Assembly: GCF_932526225.1 (NCBI RefSeq)
Contig: NC_064036.1
Coordinates: forward strand, 744,001-808,000
Reading direction: 5' to 3'
From: Nematostella vectensis
Lineage: Eukaryota > Cnidaria > Anthozoa > Actiniaria > Edwardsiidae
DNA length: 64,000 bases
In this document: piece by piece, positions 22,392-50,400 of the stretch
Layout of the letters: the number at the start of each line of letters is the position of its first letter
How positions within the stretch are numbered: the stretch's first letter is position 1
Made by a program: the position numbers and the translations under genes
Notes under the pieces: generated by a model
The model's input: only the letters and a program-made list of their open reading frames with translations
Told to the model about the DNA's origin: nothing
The model's database searches: none

Positions 22392-22619
22392 AATGCAACA
22401 AATCTAAGCTCTACATTTATAGCATATGCAATAATGGGCCCTGATGTCTGTTATTGTTTTTTTTGTAACTGAATGTTATTAAATTCTAAATATAAAAAAG
22501 GTCAGAAATTTTAATACACTCAGAGATACATTTCACTGTACAGTCTTGTACACTACATTTTGCCATCCATTCCATGCAGTAATTTATTTCTTTTCCTTGG
22601 TTTTCTATTTATTTGGAAT

Positions 22620-22811
22620 GTGTAGTTCCAGTAAATCATGGAGGGGGTCGGAGGTATAACCTCCCCCCCCCCCCCCCCCATCCCTTTGAAATTTCCAACC
22701 CCATGGAAAAAAATAAATACAGTAACTGTTAAGGAAAAAGGACATTCCCTGCCCTCTGGAAATTCCTGGCCGTTTGAACCCCCCGGAGATGGATATTTTC
22801 TGGAACTACAC
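22620..22811. mobile_element. 192-bp MITE in the selenoprotein 3' UTR
   Basis: Perfect 12-bp inverted termini, GTGTAGTTCCAG (22620-22631) and CTGGAACTACAC (22800-22811), are flanked by AAT on both sides (possible 3-bp target duplication). It contains a long poly-C run. It lies between the stop codon and the candidate SECIS. Confidence 0.75.
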
Positions 22812-23014
22812 AATTCACATTTAAATTTGTTCTATGCTATGAATGAATGTAGATTTTTATTGACACACTGCTCTTTCATGGGCTGATGATTGTCTTCAAG
22901 ATTTAGTGACGGTTTGTTGGGTGTGTAGAATGAAGGCTATCATATAAACAGGAGTCTATTGGCTCTTGAAGTGATATCTGGATGTAGAGACATGCCCTCA
23001 TTTCACACTATTTT

Positions 23015-23080
23015 GTAAGAATATGATACCCATGGCAAGAAAGCGTGTTTATGGAATATAATCTTATTATTACAAATAAA
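23015..23080 (+). promoter_or_regulatory. Candidate SECIS element followed by a polyadenylation signal
   Basis: Reading the RNA, GUAAGA (near 23015) can pair with UCUUAU (near 23062) as helix I. AUGA at 23023-23026 and GGAA at 23053-23056 can form the non-Watson-Crick quartet. CAUGGC and the following GUGUUUAUG can form a short, GU-rich helix II, and an AA lies at 23037-23038, ten bases after AUGA, in the apical loop. AATAAA follows at 23075-23080. Helix II is weak, so the call is tentative. Confidence 0.45.
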
Positions 23081-23099
23081 CAATTATTATTTGTATCAC

Positions 23100-24360
23100 T
23101 TGTTCTCGTGTGTGCTGTTTTTCAAGGTGTAGACCCAACAGAGCTGCCTCCTCACCTTTGATGTGTTGCAAAGAAAAAGCGCACGGCATAAGAGCGTCTC
23201 AAAAGAAAAAAGAAAGAAAAAACAGATTTGGGTTTCTTGTGGAAAATGTGTGAATTTAGTGTTTCTAGAAGGGGGGTATTTTGGGCGCTTAATTGAGTTT
23301 TTGCAGTAAACACGAAAACAGACGAATTCTATTTTATCCCCTCCTGTTTATTGTCCGCGCGTCTTATTTTCTTCATGAACAGCTTGACATCCTGTTCCCC
23401 TGGCAACGGCGTTCATCACAGTTTCCGGTTTGGGTTCTGCTTAAAATTATGAAAACACTTATGTCAATACATTAAATGCTATTCGCTCGACTTTTTTAAG
23501 GGTTATGATCTGTTTGGTCTCTTATCGAACTCAATGTTATCATTCTTTTATTTCAAGAGATTAATAAAGATACTTCAGTTATTGATCATTTTGGTTAGGC
23601 ATATAATATATATAAATACGCAATATATGCATATGCAATATATATAAATACGGTTGTCTGATAAAGGCTGGAACAAGACAATCGCCAAATCGAAATGCAA
23701 TTTAACTCATAAGATACTGAAGATTTTAATTGAAGGTGTAAAAATGAAATTGATAGCTATCTTTTTTTAAGTACATCTGGACCGCTTTATATTACTCACT
23801 GTTGTTTTATTTTGGTAGCAGCATCAATAAGCCTTCTGACCCTCTCCCATCGAAGCCCCCTCTCTTTATATTATAAAATATTTAAGGTATTATTTCGAAT
23901 CAATGTGGGGAAGCTGATCAAGATATTTAGATACCTTTATTCCTCATACAACCATTATTATTCATGGGTATTCAAAAACCTGATAAGCTCTCAGTTGTAA
24001 ACTCTTACGATGAAGCAACGTATGCTTCGTGGCCGAGCGGGGCATGGACACTAGATGCCAAGCAGCGCGCGGTATCTACAAATCCCTAGCTAGGTGTGCA
24101 TCTAAAAATGAGGACAACTAGAGTCCAAGGGATTTTAACTCTAGTTTTACTTCTTTTTTAATGCTGGATGTAGTTTTCTGTGTTGTTGTGCAAAGATGGA
24201 GAGCAAAGCCCTTAAAGTTTCCGCGTTAATTGCTTGCGCTTGGACTCGCGTCACGCGTCTTAGACGCAACTTTGGAGTGATCATAATGATCTGACAAACA
24301 AATTTTAAGCTTATAGCATTGTATAAAAATTTTAAAGCGTCCTCAGTTTGTATTACAATG
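23100..24360. other. Intergenic sequence between the selenoprotein and murA genes
   Basis: No exon is recognised. A tRNA-Ser/Leu A-box-like string (GTGGCCGAGCGG) occurs near 24032 without a convincing B box, so at most a decayed tRNA-derived repeat is present. Confidence 0.4.
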
Positions 24361-25242
24361 GGAGTCATGGAAACGCGTATAAGAGAAGACGCGACGTGTT
24401 GCAGGCAACAGACGCCGCGACATCGCCGCGAACGCAAGGTACGTCTTACTTCCTCTGGCAGGAATAATTCCTCTTTGATAGTTATCTTAGGATTTTAAGA
24501 TACCCAATGGAGCTGCTTATGCAAGTAATAAAATGATACTACTACTGTCTAGCTTGCGTGATTGCGAAGAAGGCGTGACAAGTCACATGTGGGCTGAGCT
24601 TTTTCCGAAAATCATCAGCTAGGTTTTTCCTTCAGTACATTTGTACACAATTCGAAAGCTTATTGATTACTCGCATTGACGATTTTTTAGCACAAAAGAC
24701 AAGTGATTTAGGCAAAAAAAAAAGAGCTATAGCTTGAAGAGACTCTAAGCGACTCTATTAGTGACTACTAAGGTTGTTTTTGAAAAGGTTGTTATTATAT
24801 GTCACGCACAGCAAAGTGAAAAAGTTTTTTCTATAGTCTTTTTTCAATTAATTTCTTTGTTTTTAGTTAGAAAATAAATGAATTACTTAAATCTGAACAT
24901 TTTATTAATAAAAAAAAAGGTAACGGATGACCCTGCCCTGTAACTAATGCCACGAGTTCCACAGTTTGGTAAACAAAAGCGATATGCAGTAGAACAATGG
25001 CAAAACAATATGACCACGTGGCTATTAGGGATCACTGCAATCAAAATCTCAAAAGGTGTCAATTAAGTTTGTACTTAAAAGCCTAATCTTTAAAAACCAT
25101 TAGAGATTACCTGCTGACCTAGATCATAAGTGTTTTTCCCTTATTTAAAATAAAGCGCTATAAATGTACAATTAAAATAATTTCTGATGCTACTGCTTTC
25201 TGCCTTGGTATTTCCTCTTATTTCCACGCTATTACTTTCCAG
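24361..25242 (+). promoter_or_regulatory. Possible 5' leader exon and first intron of murA
   Basis: A GC-rich stretch ends in a good donor, GCAAG|GTACGT at 24438/24439, and a strong acceptor, ATTACTTTCCAG, ends at 25242. Together they suggest an untranslated 5' exon and a roughly 0.8-kb leader intron. An ATG at 24367 opens 24 codons, but its frame does not continue into the MurA frame through this acceptor, so it would be an upstream ORF at best. Confidence 0.35.
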
Positions 25243-25288
25243 GACATTAGAATTTCTCGCTTTTCAAAACGTTTGCCTTTCTCCAAGC

Positions 25289-27559
25289 ATGAGTCAGCTG
25301 CACGTCAGAGGGGGTTATCCCCTCAGGGGAACTATCCGTATCCCCGGTGCCAAGAACGCAGCATTGCCTTTGATGGCCGCGAGCCTTCTGACCACCAAAC
25401 CAGTCCGTCTCACAAACATCCCTAAAGTAACCGACGTCAACGCCATGGCAGTCATTCTGCAATCTCATGGGGTCGCTGTGGAGTGGAGACCGGACGATAG
25501 TCTCGTTCTTGATGCTCGCAATGCGCAAGGGATACCATCAATCTCTAGTACGTATGCGCCGATTCGTAGCTCTATTTTCACTCTTGGTCCCGCCATGGGG
25601 AGATTTGGTGAGGCTATGATCCAAGTGCCCGGAGGTTGTCAAATTAGCCAGGGTGGCCGTCCAATTGACCTGCATTTTTACGCAATGCGCAAGCTAGGAG
25701 CCATCGTGGACGAGGAAAGTGGTCTTGTGAAGACCAATGGCAATCGTTTACGCGGAGCACGCATCACATTCGACAAGGTGTCCGTCGGCGCAACAATAAA
25801 CGCGCTGATGGCGGCTTGCCTTGTGCAGGGGAAAACGATTCTCGAAAATGCGGCCATGGAAGCAGAAATCGATGACTTGGTGTGCATGCTGCGAAAGATG
25901 GGAGCCCAGATTGATAAGAATCGCGATACAAAGACATGGTTTATCACCGGCGTAAGCAGTCTTCATGGAGCAGACCACGGAGTGGTGCCGGACCGCATCG
26001 TTGCCGGGACGTATGCTGTAGCTGCAGTCATGACAGGAGGAGAATTAACGTTGACACTTGGCCCTTGCCCTGTCCCTGCCTTGATGGGATGCGTGCTGAC
26101 ATGCCTGAGGGCTGCAGGAGCAGAGGTGATGGAGTTAGCGGAAGGCATTAGGGTGCGCGGTGGAAGACGGCCACGCTCAGTGTCAATCACCACATCCCCA
26201 TACCCTGGGTTTCCCACTGACATGCAGCCCCAGTGGATGGCTTTGATGTGCATGGCGCAAGGGTCTTGTGAAGTGAAGGAAACGATTTTCGACCACCGAT
26301 TCCAGCATGTCAAAGAGCTCAGAAAGCTGGGTGCGAATCTGGAATGCACAGGCAAGAACGTGGTTCGCGTTCAAGGAGTCGATCTATCCTTGATGCAGCC
26401 TTCACTTGTCCAGGCAACGGATCTTCGTGCCGCTGCAGCTCTACTTCTTGTAGGTTTGGCAATACCAGGTAATACCATGTATTAACTAGGTGGTGATGGT
26501 GAACTATTTATATAAAGATCAATACCACAGATCACAGCCACCACACCACTATCATTATATATTTTTCATCTTTATCAGAATTTCAATACCATCACCATAA
26601 TTATTTTCAACAGCAGCAGTAGCATTGTTCTTTGCTTGCCACAACCCCCATCCCCTCACCCCAACACGCACACAACAAGCGGTGTAAGGATTAGGGATAG
26701 GGAATAATAATCAGTGAATTTTACACCTTGTTATATTATACCAGGAAAGTGATTATACTTTGTAGTATATTTATGCCTACCCACACCACCCCACCCCCAT
26801 TCCACAAATCCTTAAACAAATCACCATATGATTATCATGCTATTATTACGATGATCAGATCAGATCAGCACATCATATTCATCGTCAATAAACTCCCTCC
26901 TTTTATTGTCTATGCAGCATTTGAACCACCATTATGATTGTGTCGTCATAACTTTCTCGTTATCTTATAAACGGGCATCGTTCGCTGTCGCACATCCTCA
27001 GAGAGATTCAAAGCTAGAATTCGTCTTCCTCACTACTTTCCACAACTCCCACTACTTCCCAGAACTCTTTGTCCAGATGAAAAAGGCTGTTATCAGCCTC
27101 CGTTTCACGCGCACGTCGCAAAGAGTGGGAAGTAGCACAATCTCTGTATTTGTGCCTATTGAAAGACAAAAAAGTGAAAAATGAAAAATAACTTGCTAAA
27201 AAGAAAAAAATGCACGTCAGTATTGTGTTTACTTTCACGTCTTTTTAACAAGTTGCTTTTTATTTTTCACAAACTTTTTTTTCGCCCTATGTTTACTGTA
27301 AATACCAGTAGGGATAAGTAAAGAGCTTGGGCTACCTGTGGATTTTAGCAGCAGCAATGTGGAGTTTTCTCGAGTTTCTCGCCCAGAGCACTTCGTTTGG
27401 CGACGCATGCGCAGAAATAAGAAGGGCTCTGATCGACATTCGTTTGTTGCAGGCGAAACCGTTATTCAGGATATTCATCACCTCGAGCGCGGATACGAGG
27501 ATGTCGTCAGAGTTCTGAGCGCTTGTGGCGCCCGTTTGGAAAAGAAAACCGCCCCTTGA
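25289..27559 (+). CDS. murA: UDP-N-acetylglucosamine 1-carboxyvinyltransferase (MurA), intron-containing
   Basis: MurA transfers enolpyruvate from PEP to UDP-GlcNAc, the first committed step of bacterial peptidoglycan synthesis. Exon 1 (25289-26468) and exon 2 (27453-27559) join across CCAG|GTAATA and TTGCAG|GC to give 428 residues, close to the usual 419 or so. The key residues are present: Lys22-Asn23 in PGAKNAALP, the PEP-loop Cys (residue 117) in PGGCQIS, the FPTDMQ motif with the general-base Asp, the ATDLRA arginine, and the C-terminal HLERGYE. The last of these is on exon 2 and reads through the junction as IPGETVIQDIHHLERGYE. The start at 25289 matches the normal MurA N-terminus; the frame is open 34 codons further back with a hydrophobic leader, but a splice acceptor at 25242 makes that start unlikely. 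The coding sequence is visibly more GC-rich than its surroundings. Animals normally lack MurA, so bacterial origin by transfer is inferred. The related EPSP synthase (AroA) is excluded by the Cys loop and the overall match. Confidence 0.93.
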
Positions 27560-27889
27560 GGAAACCGGATAAAACGTTCAGTTAGAACAGAGGGCTTGCT
27601 TTAGGCTAGGAAAAGTTGAACTTTTAGATTCTGTGTGCTTATTAATCAAAACCAGGAACTGTGTTTTCGTAAAATAAACAAAAATTTTGGTAGATTGTCT
27701 ATTTGACTGGGATTTGACTTCGGGTTCCCTGTGGACTAGTGCTCATTCTCACTCCTCTCAGTAGTAAAACAAAATGGTGGACGGTCAGAGGGATTACTGC
27801 TATTGGGTTTGCATTGGTTTTAACCTAAAACCCGAAGTTATATTCCGATTATCAAGATGTACTTTGAAATTTTAAATAATTAATCAATA

Positions 27890-29895
27890 ATGCCTTGGTT
27901 CTGGGAAGGCTTTGGGTTTTTCTCCGTATTCAAAAAGATTATTCATATACTCCCATATCTCATGCTGGCTTCCGTTTGTCTCGTTTGTGATTGGCTGATA
28001 ACCGTGCCGATAATCCACAATACAGACCCGAGTAGAGCATTAATGGATAACTTGGCTCATGGTTTCATCGCTGGTATTAGCTGGCTTATCGTTGTTGGCA
28101 TTTCAAGAGAAGGAATCATTCAGTCACTCGGATGCTCTGTACTGTCATGTGCGATTGATGTCGACCATTTCTTCCTCGCACGTTCATGGAACTTGAAGGT
28201 AAAGTCTAAAACTTTCTGGTATAGGGGGGGGGGGGGGGGGAGGGCTGATAAAACAGTTTGATGTCCCATAAAGGATTGAGAAAATAACTGTTTATTTTGA
28301 ATCGTTGGACTGTTTTCAGTTCGAATGTTACTGTGAATGCACGATCAAAACAGCCTTCACATAACTTATCAAGCTATACCCACTGAATTTACAGGGCCAT
28401 AAAGGTCATCAAAATACTGTGGAAGGGGCAGATACAAAAGACATTTAAGAAAACTGGGGGTATAGCAATGCTTTTTAGGAAAAAAATTGGGGGGGGGGGG
28501 GAGGTGGCCCCTAAAGGTGTCAGAGCACTGATTTGACAAATTCGTCATATAGTAATTCTTAATACCTAGTAATTTTAATTATTTAGTAATTATTAATCAT
28601 TTAGCACTGAATTGTGCTTTAAATACTGAGATTAATGAATTTCATATTAAAAGCATTTGCCTATTAAGAAAACAATATATCACTTGGTCCCATGTGCTGG
28701 TGTCTCAGAACAGTTTCATCCTCTTTATTTGAAAAAGCAGAAGTCCTTTTAGCATTACCTTATTTTGTCAAATAAGCACCCCGGCACATAAAATTTTTTA
28801 ACTCTCAGATGGGGTGCTTATTCTGGGGAAGGCGCTTATTTAAAATAGCAAATTTCGCACTAAAGGACAAAGAATGTTTTTATTTCTTTAAATATGAATT
28901 TTATACTACTGATATTTTCTTTTCTCTATATCATGATTAAAACGTGAAGTAGCTTTTTTCAATAATCTTTTATCTATGAAATATTTGTCTTTTTTTGTCT
29001 AGAGTCTATGAGCTCTAGTACTTTCTGAGAACTACATGTAAATGATAGTTACATAAATCCCGGGGAGGCACTTATTAATAGTTTTGTTTCAAAGGCATCA
29101 CTTATTCTGGGGAGGCACTTATTAATAGTTTTGTTTCAAAGGCATCACTTATTCTGGGGAGGCACTTATTAATAGTTTTGTTTCAAAGGCATCACTTATT
29201 CTGGGGAGGCACTTATTAATAGTTTTGTTTCAAAGGCATCACTTATTCTGGGGAGGCACTTATTAATAGTTTTGTTTCAAAGGCATCACTTATTCTGGGG
29301 AGGCACTTATTAATAGTTTTGTTTCAAAGGCATCACTTATTCTGGGGAGGCACTTATTAATAGTTTTGTTTCAAAGGCATCACTTATTCCGGGGAGGCAC
29401 TTATTAATAGTTTTGTTTCAAAGGCATCACTTATTCCGGGGAGGCACTTATTAATAGTTTTGTTTCAAAGGCATCACTTATTCCGGGGAGGCACTTATTT
29501 GAGTAAATATGGTATTTGTTATAATGACTTTATCAGTCACTAATTTTGTTTACTATGAATTTTAGGATGCGTTGTCCCTTACTCACCGTCCCCCACTTCA
29601 TACAACAACTATAATCCTGCTTCTGGTGCCTTTACTGCAAACATGGTGTGCTCAACATGTGGTTTGTCTACACCTTCTTCCATACATGTTTACTATCTCT
29701 GTACTGTCACATCATTTGCGGGATGCTCAAAGGCGGGGATTGTGGTTCTGGCCAATAGGTAGTACCCCTTCCTTACCTTGCTGGCTCTATGTAACCTGTG
29801 TCATGCTTTTACCATTTGTGTTAAAAATTGTGATCAAAGCTGTCGAGAGCCTACCTGACAATGAAGAGCTAAAGAAATCACCAGTGCCTATATGA
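27890..29895 (+). CDS. TMEM267: Transmembrane protein 267 homologue
   Basis: Exons 27890-28198 (donor AAG|GTAAAG) and 29566-29895 (acceptor AATTTTAG, stop TGA) join in phase 0 to give 212 residues; the human protein is about 215. Conserved blocks include DVDHFFLARS at the exon junction and SHHLRDAQRRGLWFWPIGST. The first is a His/Asp-rich motif on a membrane boundary and the second the matching His-His-x-Arg-Asp block, together resembling a metal-dependent membrane hydrolase pattern, although no activity is established for TMEM267. Several hydrophobic helices are evident. AATAAA at 30659-30664 may end the transcript. The intron carries a DNA transposon with a 47-bp minisatellite. Confidence 0.93.
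28756..29514. mobile_element. Non-autonomous DNA transposon in the TMEM267 intron
   Basis: The left end TACCTTATTTTGTCAAATAA and the right end TTATTTGAGTAAATATGGTA are imperfect inverted repeats, about 25 bp including the adjacent GCACC/GGAGGC strings. No transposase is encoded. The right half consists of the 47-bp tandem array. Confidence 0.65.
29058..29500. repeat. 47-bp minisatellite, about 9 copies
   Basis: The unit contains CTTATTCTGGGGAGGCACTT followed by ATTAATAGTTTTGTTTCAAA; copies are nearly identical, and the last three carry TTCCGG instead of TTCTGG. The unit contains the transposon's own subterminal motif GAGGCACTTATT, so the array seems to have grown from one transposon end. Confidence 0.9.
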
Positions 29896-30687
29896 TTACT
29901 CATCTAAGGTCAGTATTTTTTTTAAAGTAATATATGAAAAACGAGTGCGTGTTTCATCAGGGATTCCAAACACCGAGAGAGATGAAAACACGAGGCTGTC
30001 TGCGGCCGAGTGCTTTTATCGTTTCGAGGTGTTTCCTGATGAAACACGAAGCACAAGTTTTTTATATGGCTTTTGAAAGTTACATCAAAGAATGTCACGA
30101 TGTAATCACAATTTTGCCCCAATTGTAAAAGGCGGCATGAACGGAACGCAAAACTGCTTTTCAAACTATCGACCTAACAATGCCGAGAAGTTTGTGTCCA
30201 ATCACAACCTGCTTTTTCTCAAGAAAAATACAATAAGTACATTTCGTTATTTGTTATGTGACGCAAGCTCATTCATTCACGAGAGAAGCTTGAGCTATGG
30301 CCAAAGGTTTAGGGGCCAACCGTTTTCATTCTCCCAAGTGCTGAGAGGACAAAAAGACATTGATTAAAGCCAGAACCCAAAGTCTACAATGTACAGGAGT
30401 ACAGGTTAGCAAAGTTCCCAATCTATTAGGGCCAGAAAGTAAAGTTTCTGAGAAGGAATAAACTGTCAATATTCAGAGTTTGGAGTCGGAGTTTAATTTA
30501 AGTAGACCAAGGCTTTAGTTCAATTTTACACTCTGCATCATTCATTTTCAAATTGTGAGGTTAACATAATTGTAAACGATAAAAAGGAGGACTACCTCGG
30601 AATGATTTGGTTTCCTTGATTTAACCAAATTCCCAACTGTGTAATTAAGATTATGATAAATAAAGTTGTCATTGATGTTATTGTTCT

Positions 30688-30795
30688 ATATGGGTCACAT
30701 GCATGGATCTTGATATCCAATGAGAACCCAGATGTCACTAGTGATGTTCATCTGGGTTCACATCGGGTATTAAGACCCATGCATGTGACCCATAT
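30688..30795. mobile_element. Palindromic fold-back element (about 108 bp)
   Basis: Outer arms ATATGGGTCACATGCATGG and CCATGCATGTGACCCATAT are perfect inverted repeats. Nested inside are ACCCAGATG and CATCTGGGT around TCACTAGTGATG, which is itself palindromic. It lies between the convergent TMEM267 and chitin synthase genes. Confidence 0.8.
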
Positions 30796-30839
30796 CCTCT
30801 CCACTTATTGGCTAATGCCTGCATGAATAATTAATAAGT

Positions 30840-31326
30840 TTAAGAATAGCATATCATAACATAATTTGTTAGAATATTCCTATAAAAATGTTTGATCATC
30901 AAATCTTTAGAAAAATAAATCCTGTATAAAGTTTTAAAATCAGTAAAATCAGTTAAATGCAGGTTTACAAAAGTGACAAGAAATGACAAGTTATTTTGTG
31001 GGATACAAACGTTTGTGTCTGTTTCTTGCTGTATTTTATTATATGATGATATAGAATTGTATACTAGATGGTTCAATGATTTAACACAGATATGGGGTTG
31101 TTTTGGGGAAAAAGTTTGGTTCTGTTTGGCAGTAGTATTAAATTGGTGTTTGATAACAGATAGTCTTATTCATAAGATGTTCAGTCCAATTTATTTACTT
31201 AGACATTTTTCATTTCAGGAACATCGTGCAACAAAATATATCAATAACCTAACTGACATACTATTTTGATTCGGCCATATTTAGAAAAGCATCTATCAAA
31301 GCAAATTGTTCAGAGGTATAAAAACC
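30840..31326. other. 3' region between convergent TMEM267 and chitin synthase genes
   Basis: No gene. TTTATT at 31190-31195 is an AATAAA polyadenylation signal on the minus strand and could end the chitin synthase transcript. Confidence 0.5.
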
Positions 31327-47482
<16,156 letters not shown>

Positions 47483-50400
47483 CACAGAAACACTCAGTTT
47501 AGGTCAGTAATTCCGACATCGTGTATAGATAGATCATAGTTTTAACAGCGGCCAGCGCTTACGATATGACCAAATGAACACGAAACCTACTCGCATAAGT
47601 GTTATGACTAACGCAATGCGGACATTAGAACTCTAGTACCCCAATATCACTGTATTCTGTATGTCACATAAAACTAACGAGCAAAACGCAACGGACCATG
47701 CCGCAGCAACTGGTAAAAAATATAAAAACTAACCGGTTTGATCAACTAAAAGCACGCATACAATTCCACCTCGTCTAAGGATGATATTTTGTTTATATAT
47801 ATTTACATGTGTATATTTCTAAAATAAATTTAAATTACCATATGTAGTCTTGGCGGGAAAGAAGCAAGTAAATTATGTATTTTTCGTGATGACGCACATC
47901 TCTTCATCTTGTAAGATCAGTCAGCTAGACTCAAGTTTGTGGATACTAAAAGCTATATGAACGGAATTACGTACATATCTCTTGTACTCGAGCGTACAAG
48001 CATACACACTAAATTTCACAAACTAGAAAAAAAAACCCGAAGCAAAAACGTGTGTTACAAAGGCAAATAAAAGTGCGAAAAAAGCGCTGCGTATCGGCAA
48101 AGGTACGAGAAGATTGAATTATCCTTGACAGACAAAAAGCTCAATATTACTAGGGCTGAACAAAGATTATGATATGGATCGAATCAGGTTATAATGAAGG
48201 TCTTAATGAGATTTAAATATAGATTTTAAATACAACAAGGGCGCAGATGTGGTCGAGTCGAAGGAAGCAAGCAATGCAAAATGCAAGAAAGCATTAACAA
48301 GCAAATAAGCACTCATGCAAGCAATCAAGCTTTAAACAAGACAAGCAGAACTAGTAAGCAAACGCGCAAAACACCTAAACTTTAACTTAAAAAACGAAAC
48401 GTTTTTTACTAGATTCAAGTAGAATAAAACTTTAATTCGTCCCCCCCCCCCCCGCCCTTTAGAAACTCTGTTTGAACAATTCGGCTTTAAAACTGATTGT
48501 TGCCGTGAAGACAAACTGAGCAAAATTCCTTGTTTTACCAAACGACAACCTTATGCTATAACCCATTTATCTAAGACTAAGAGACTGTAATTATAGTTCA
48601 TATAAAGTCATGATAGCTTTTTGAAGGCCTACACGCATCGTAGTTAGAAAGTTGAAGTCTTTCGTCCTATAACAAGTTCGCCCGCGTTTTATACATTCTG
48701 CACCTATATTTCAAATAAGGTTGCGCTCAGAGACTCAATGTGTCGTAAGCCACACGGGTTTATAAGAAAATAAAAACCTTAAACAAACGATTAATCTAGG
48801 TTTGGAAACTCTAATACACGAAGGGCGCAGTCATGGGCTCAGTCATAGGCTCAGACATTTGGCTACGCATAAGATTTGGCCTGTGGTGACCTGGGACAGC
48901 GCGCGCAACACGGACCGATTATTCTCTTATTTTTATCGACGTTCGGGAAAGGAGGGGCTGCAATTAGTTAGAAATGTTTTGATCTCTAGGTTCATGGGCC
49001 GCTCCTCTGATTTGCAAAATAGAGAATAATAAAAACAATAGAATAGAACAGAAGACTAAAGATATAGTCGGCAAAGAGCAAAGAGAAGAAACCGCCCAAA
49101 ATAAACTGTGATTAAGACAAAATCATTTGACTGAGACAGTCTAATACTGACTTAGACAATAAGTGATTCAAGTGATTTGCAAACAATGTTTGATAAACAT
49201 TCTAAAAATGATAAAAGATTTGAGCACCAGCAGTATTACAGGACTGAGGAAAAATGGGTAAATTTACCCGTCATATGGATCAATCTGTTGTTCTTGGTCC
49301 TGAAACTAAATTGTTCTTTCTTTTTGTTGCGCTAGGAACACATTGGCGAATAATGACGTCACTATCCGATTCTTTTGTCAATAAATGCTTCATTAAAAGT
49401 TAATGGTCTTTCACATATATAAGCTGACCCACATTTGATACTTTTGGTAATATAAGATATTCCCTTGTATATGTGTCAAACTGTGCTTGTTGTACATGGC
49501 ACCACTAATATGTTTATTAAGTTAAACTTTCAATAGCATTACGGTTTATTCGCTTCTTCTCTCTGTGTGCGCGGGGGCCCCATCTAGAGCTCCAAGTAGT
49601 GGAAGATGGTTAAACATCGTTCAAATTTGTGGAACATCTATGAAATTTGGTACAGTGATAGAGAATCGTGCATTGAGCAATTCTATGAACCCATCCCCCA
49701 AAAATGTTAAACCAAAACTTTACCAAATGATGGATATTTGGATGGATGTTAACATAATCAGGGGCGGCGGAAGGGGAGGGGCAGGGGGGCGCCCTCCACT
49801 TTTCTTGACTTTTCTGGATACGTGTGGACGGCTGGAAACGATTCGAATACGCTGTGTGTGGACGCAGAAATTTTCGAATCCGCAAAAAAATATTTGTATA
49901 GGAAATCATACGACTTCGAGTTCAATTTGGAATTAATTTGCACTAGTGGTTTTTTAAAAAAGTATCAAAACTGCACGAGCCCGCTGCTCTGTACGCCGGC
50001 CATTTTTCTCTCACAACTTCAAGATCTCCGCCACTTATAAACAAGCCATCTCATTGGTCAATTTTGATGGTATTGTTTTTTAACCAATCGCGTCGCTCCA
50101 TTTCAAAGGAAATTTGCACTGTGTTAACTATTTCTGCACTTTTTTGCTTGTTTTTGCACTTTGTTAACTAAAAACTCTCAGCCAATCAGAATCCAGACAT
50201 TTTTTCATGTGTATTATTGGAAAAAACGATTTCCGGATACGTTGGACTAGGCCTAATATGTACAAGTTTTACAAATGTGTGGTCCATTAAAATATGAACC
50301 ATGGGTAACGTATAAAGGGCTAAATCACTGGTCTCTGAAGAAAGGGTGCATATACACAAGAATACTATAGCTTTCCAAACCTTGATGTGCTGTTATTTAC

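Noticed and set aside
24026-24100. tRNA-Ser/Leu gene
   Set aside because: An A-box-like GTGGCCGAGCGG is present, but no matching B box or acceptor stem is seen; at most a decayed tRNA-derived repeat.
25289-26485. MurA segment as bacterial contamination
   Set aside because: The C-terminal part is on a separate exon joined by a phase-correct GT-AG intron, and animal genes flank it within a few hundred bases.
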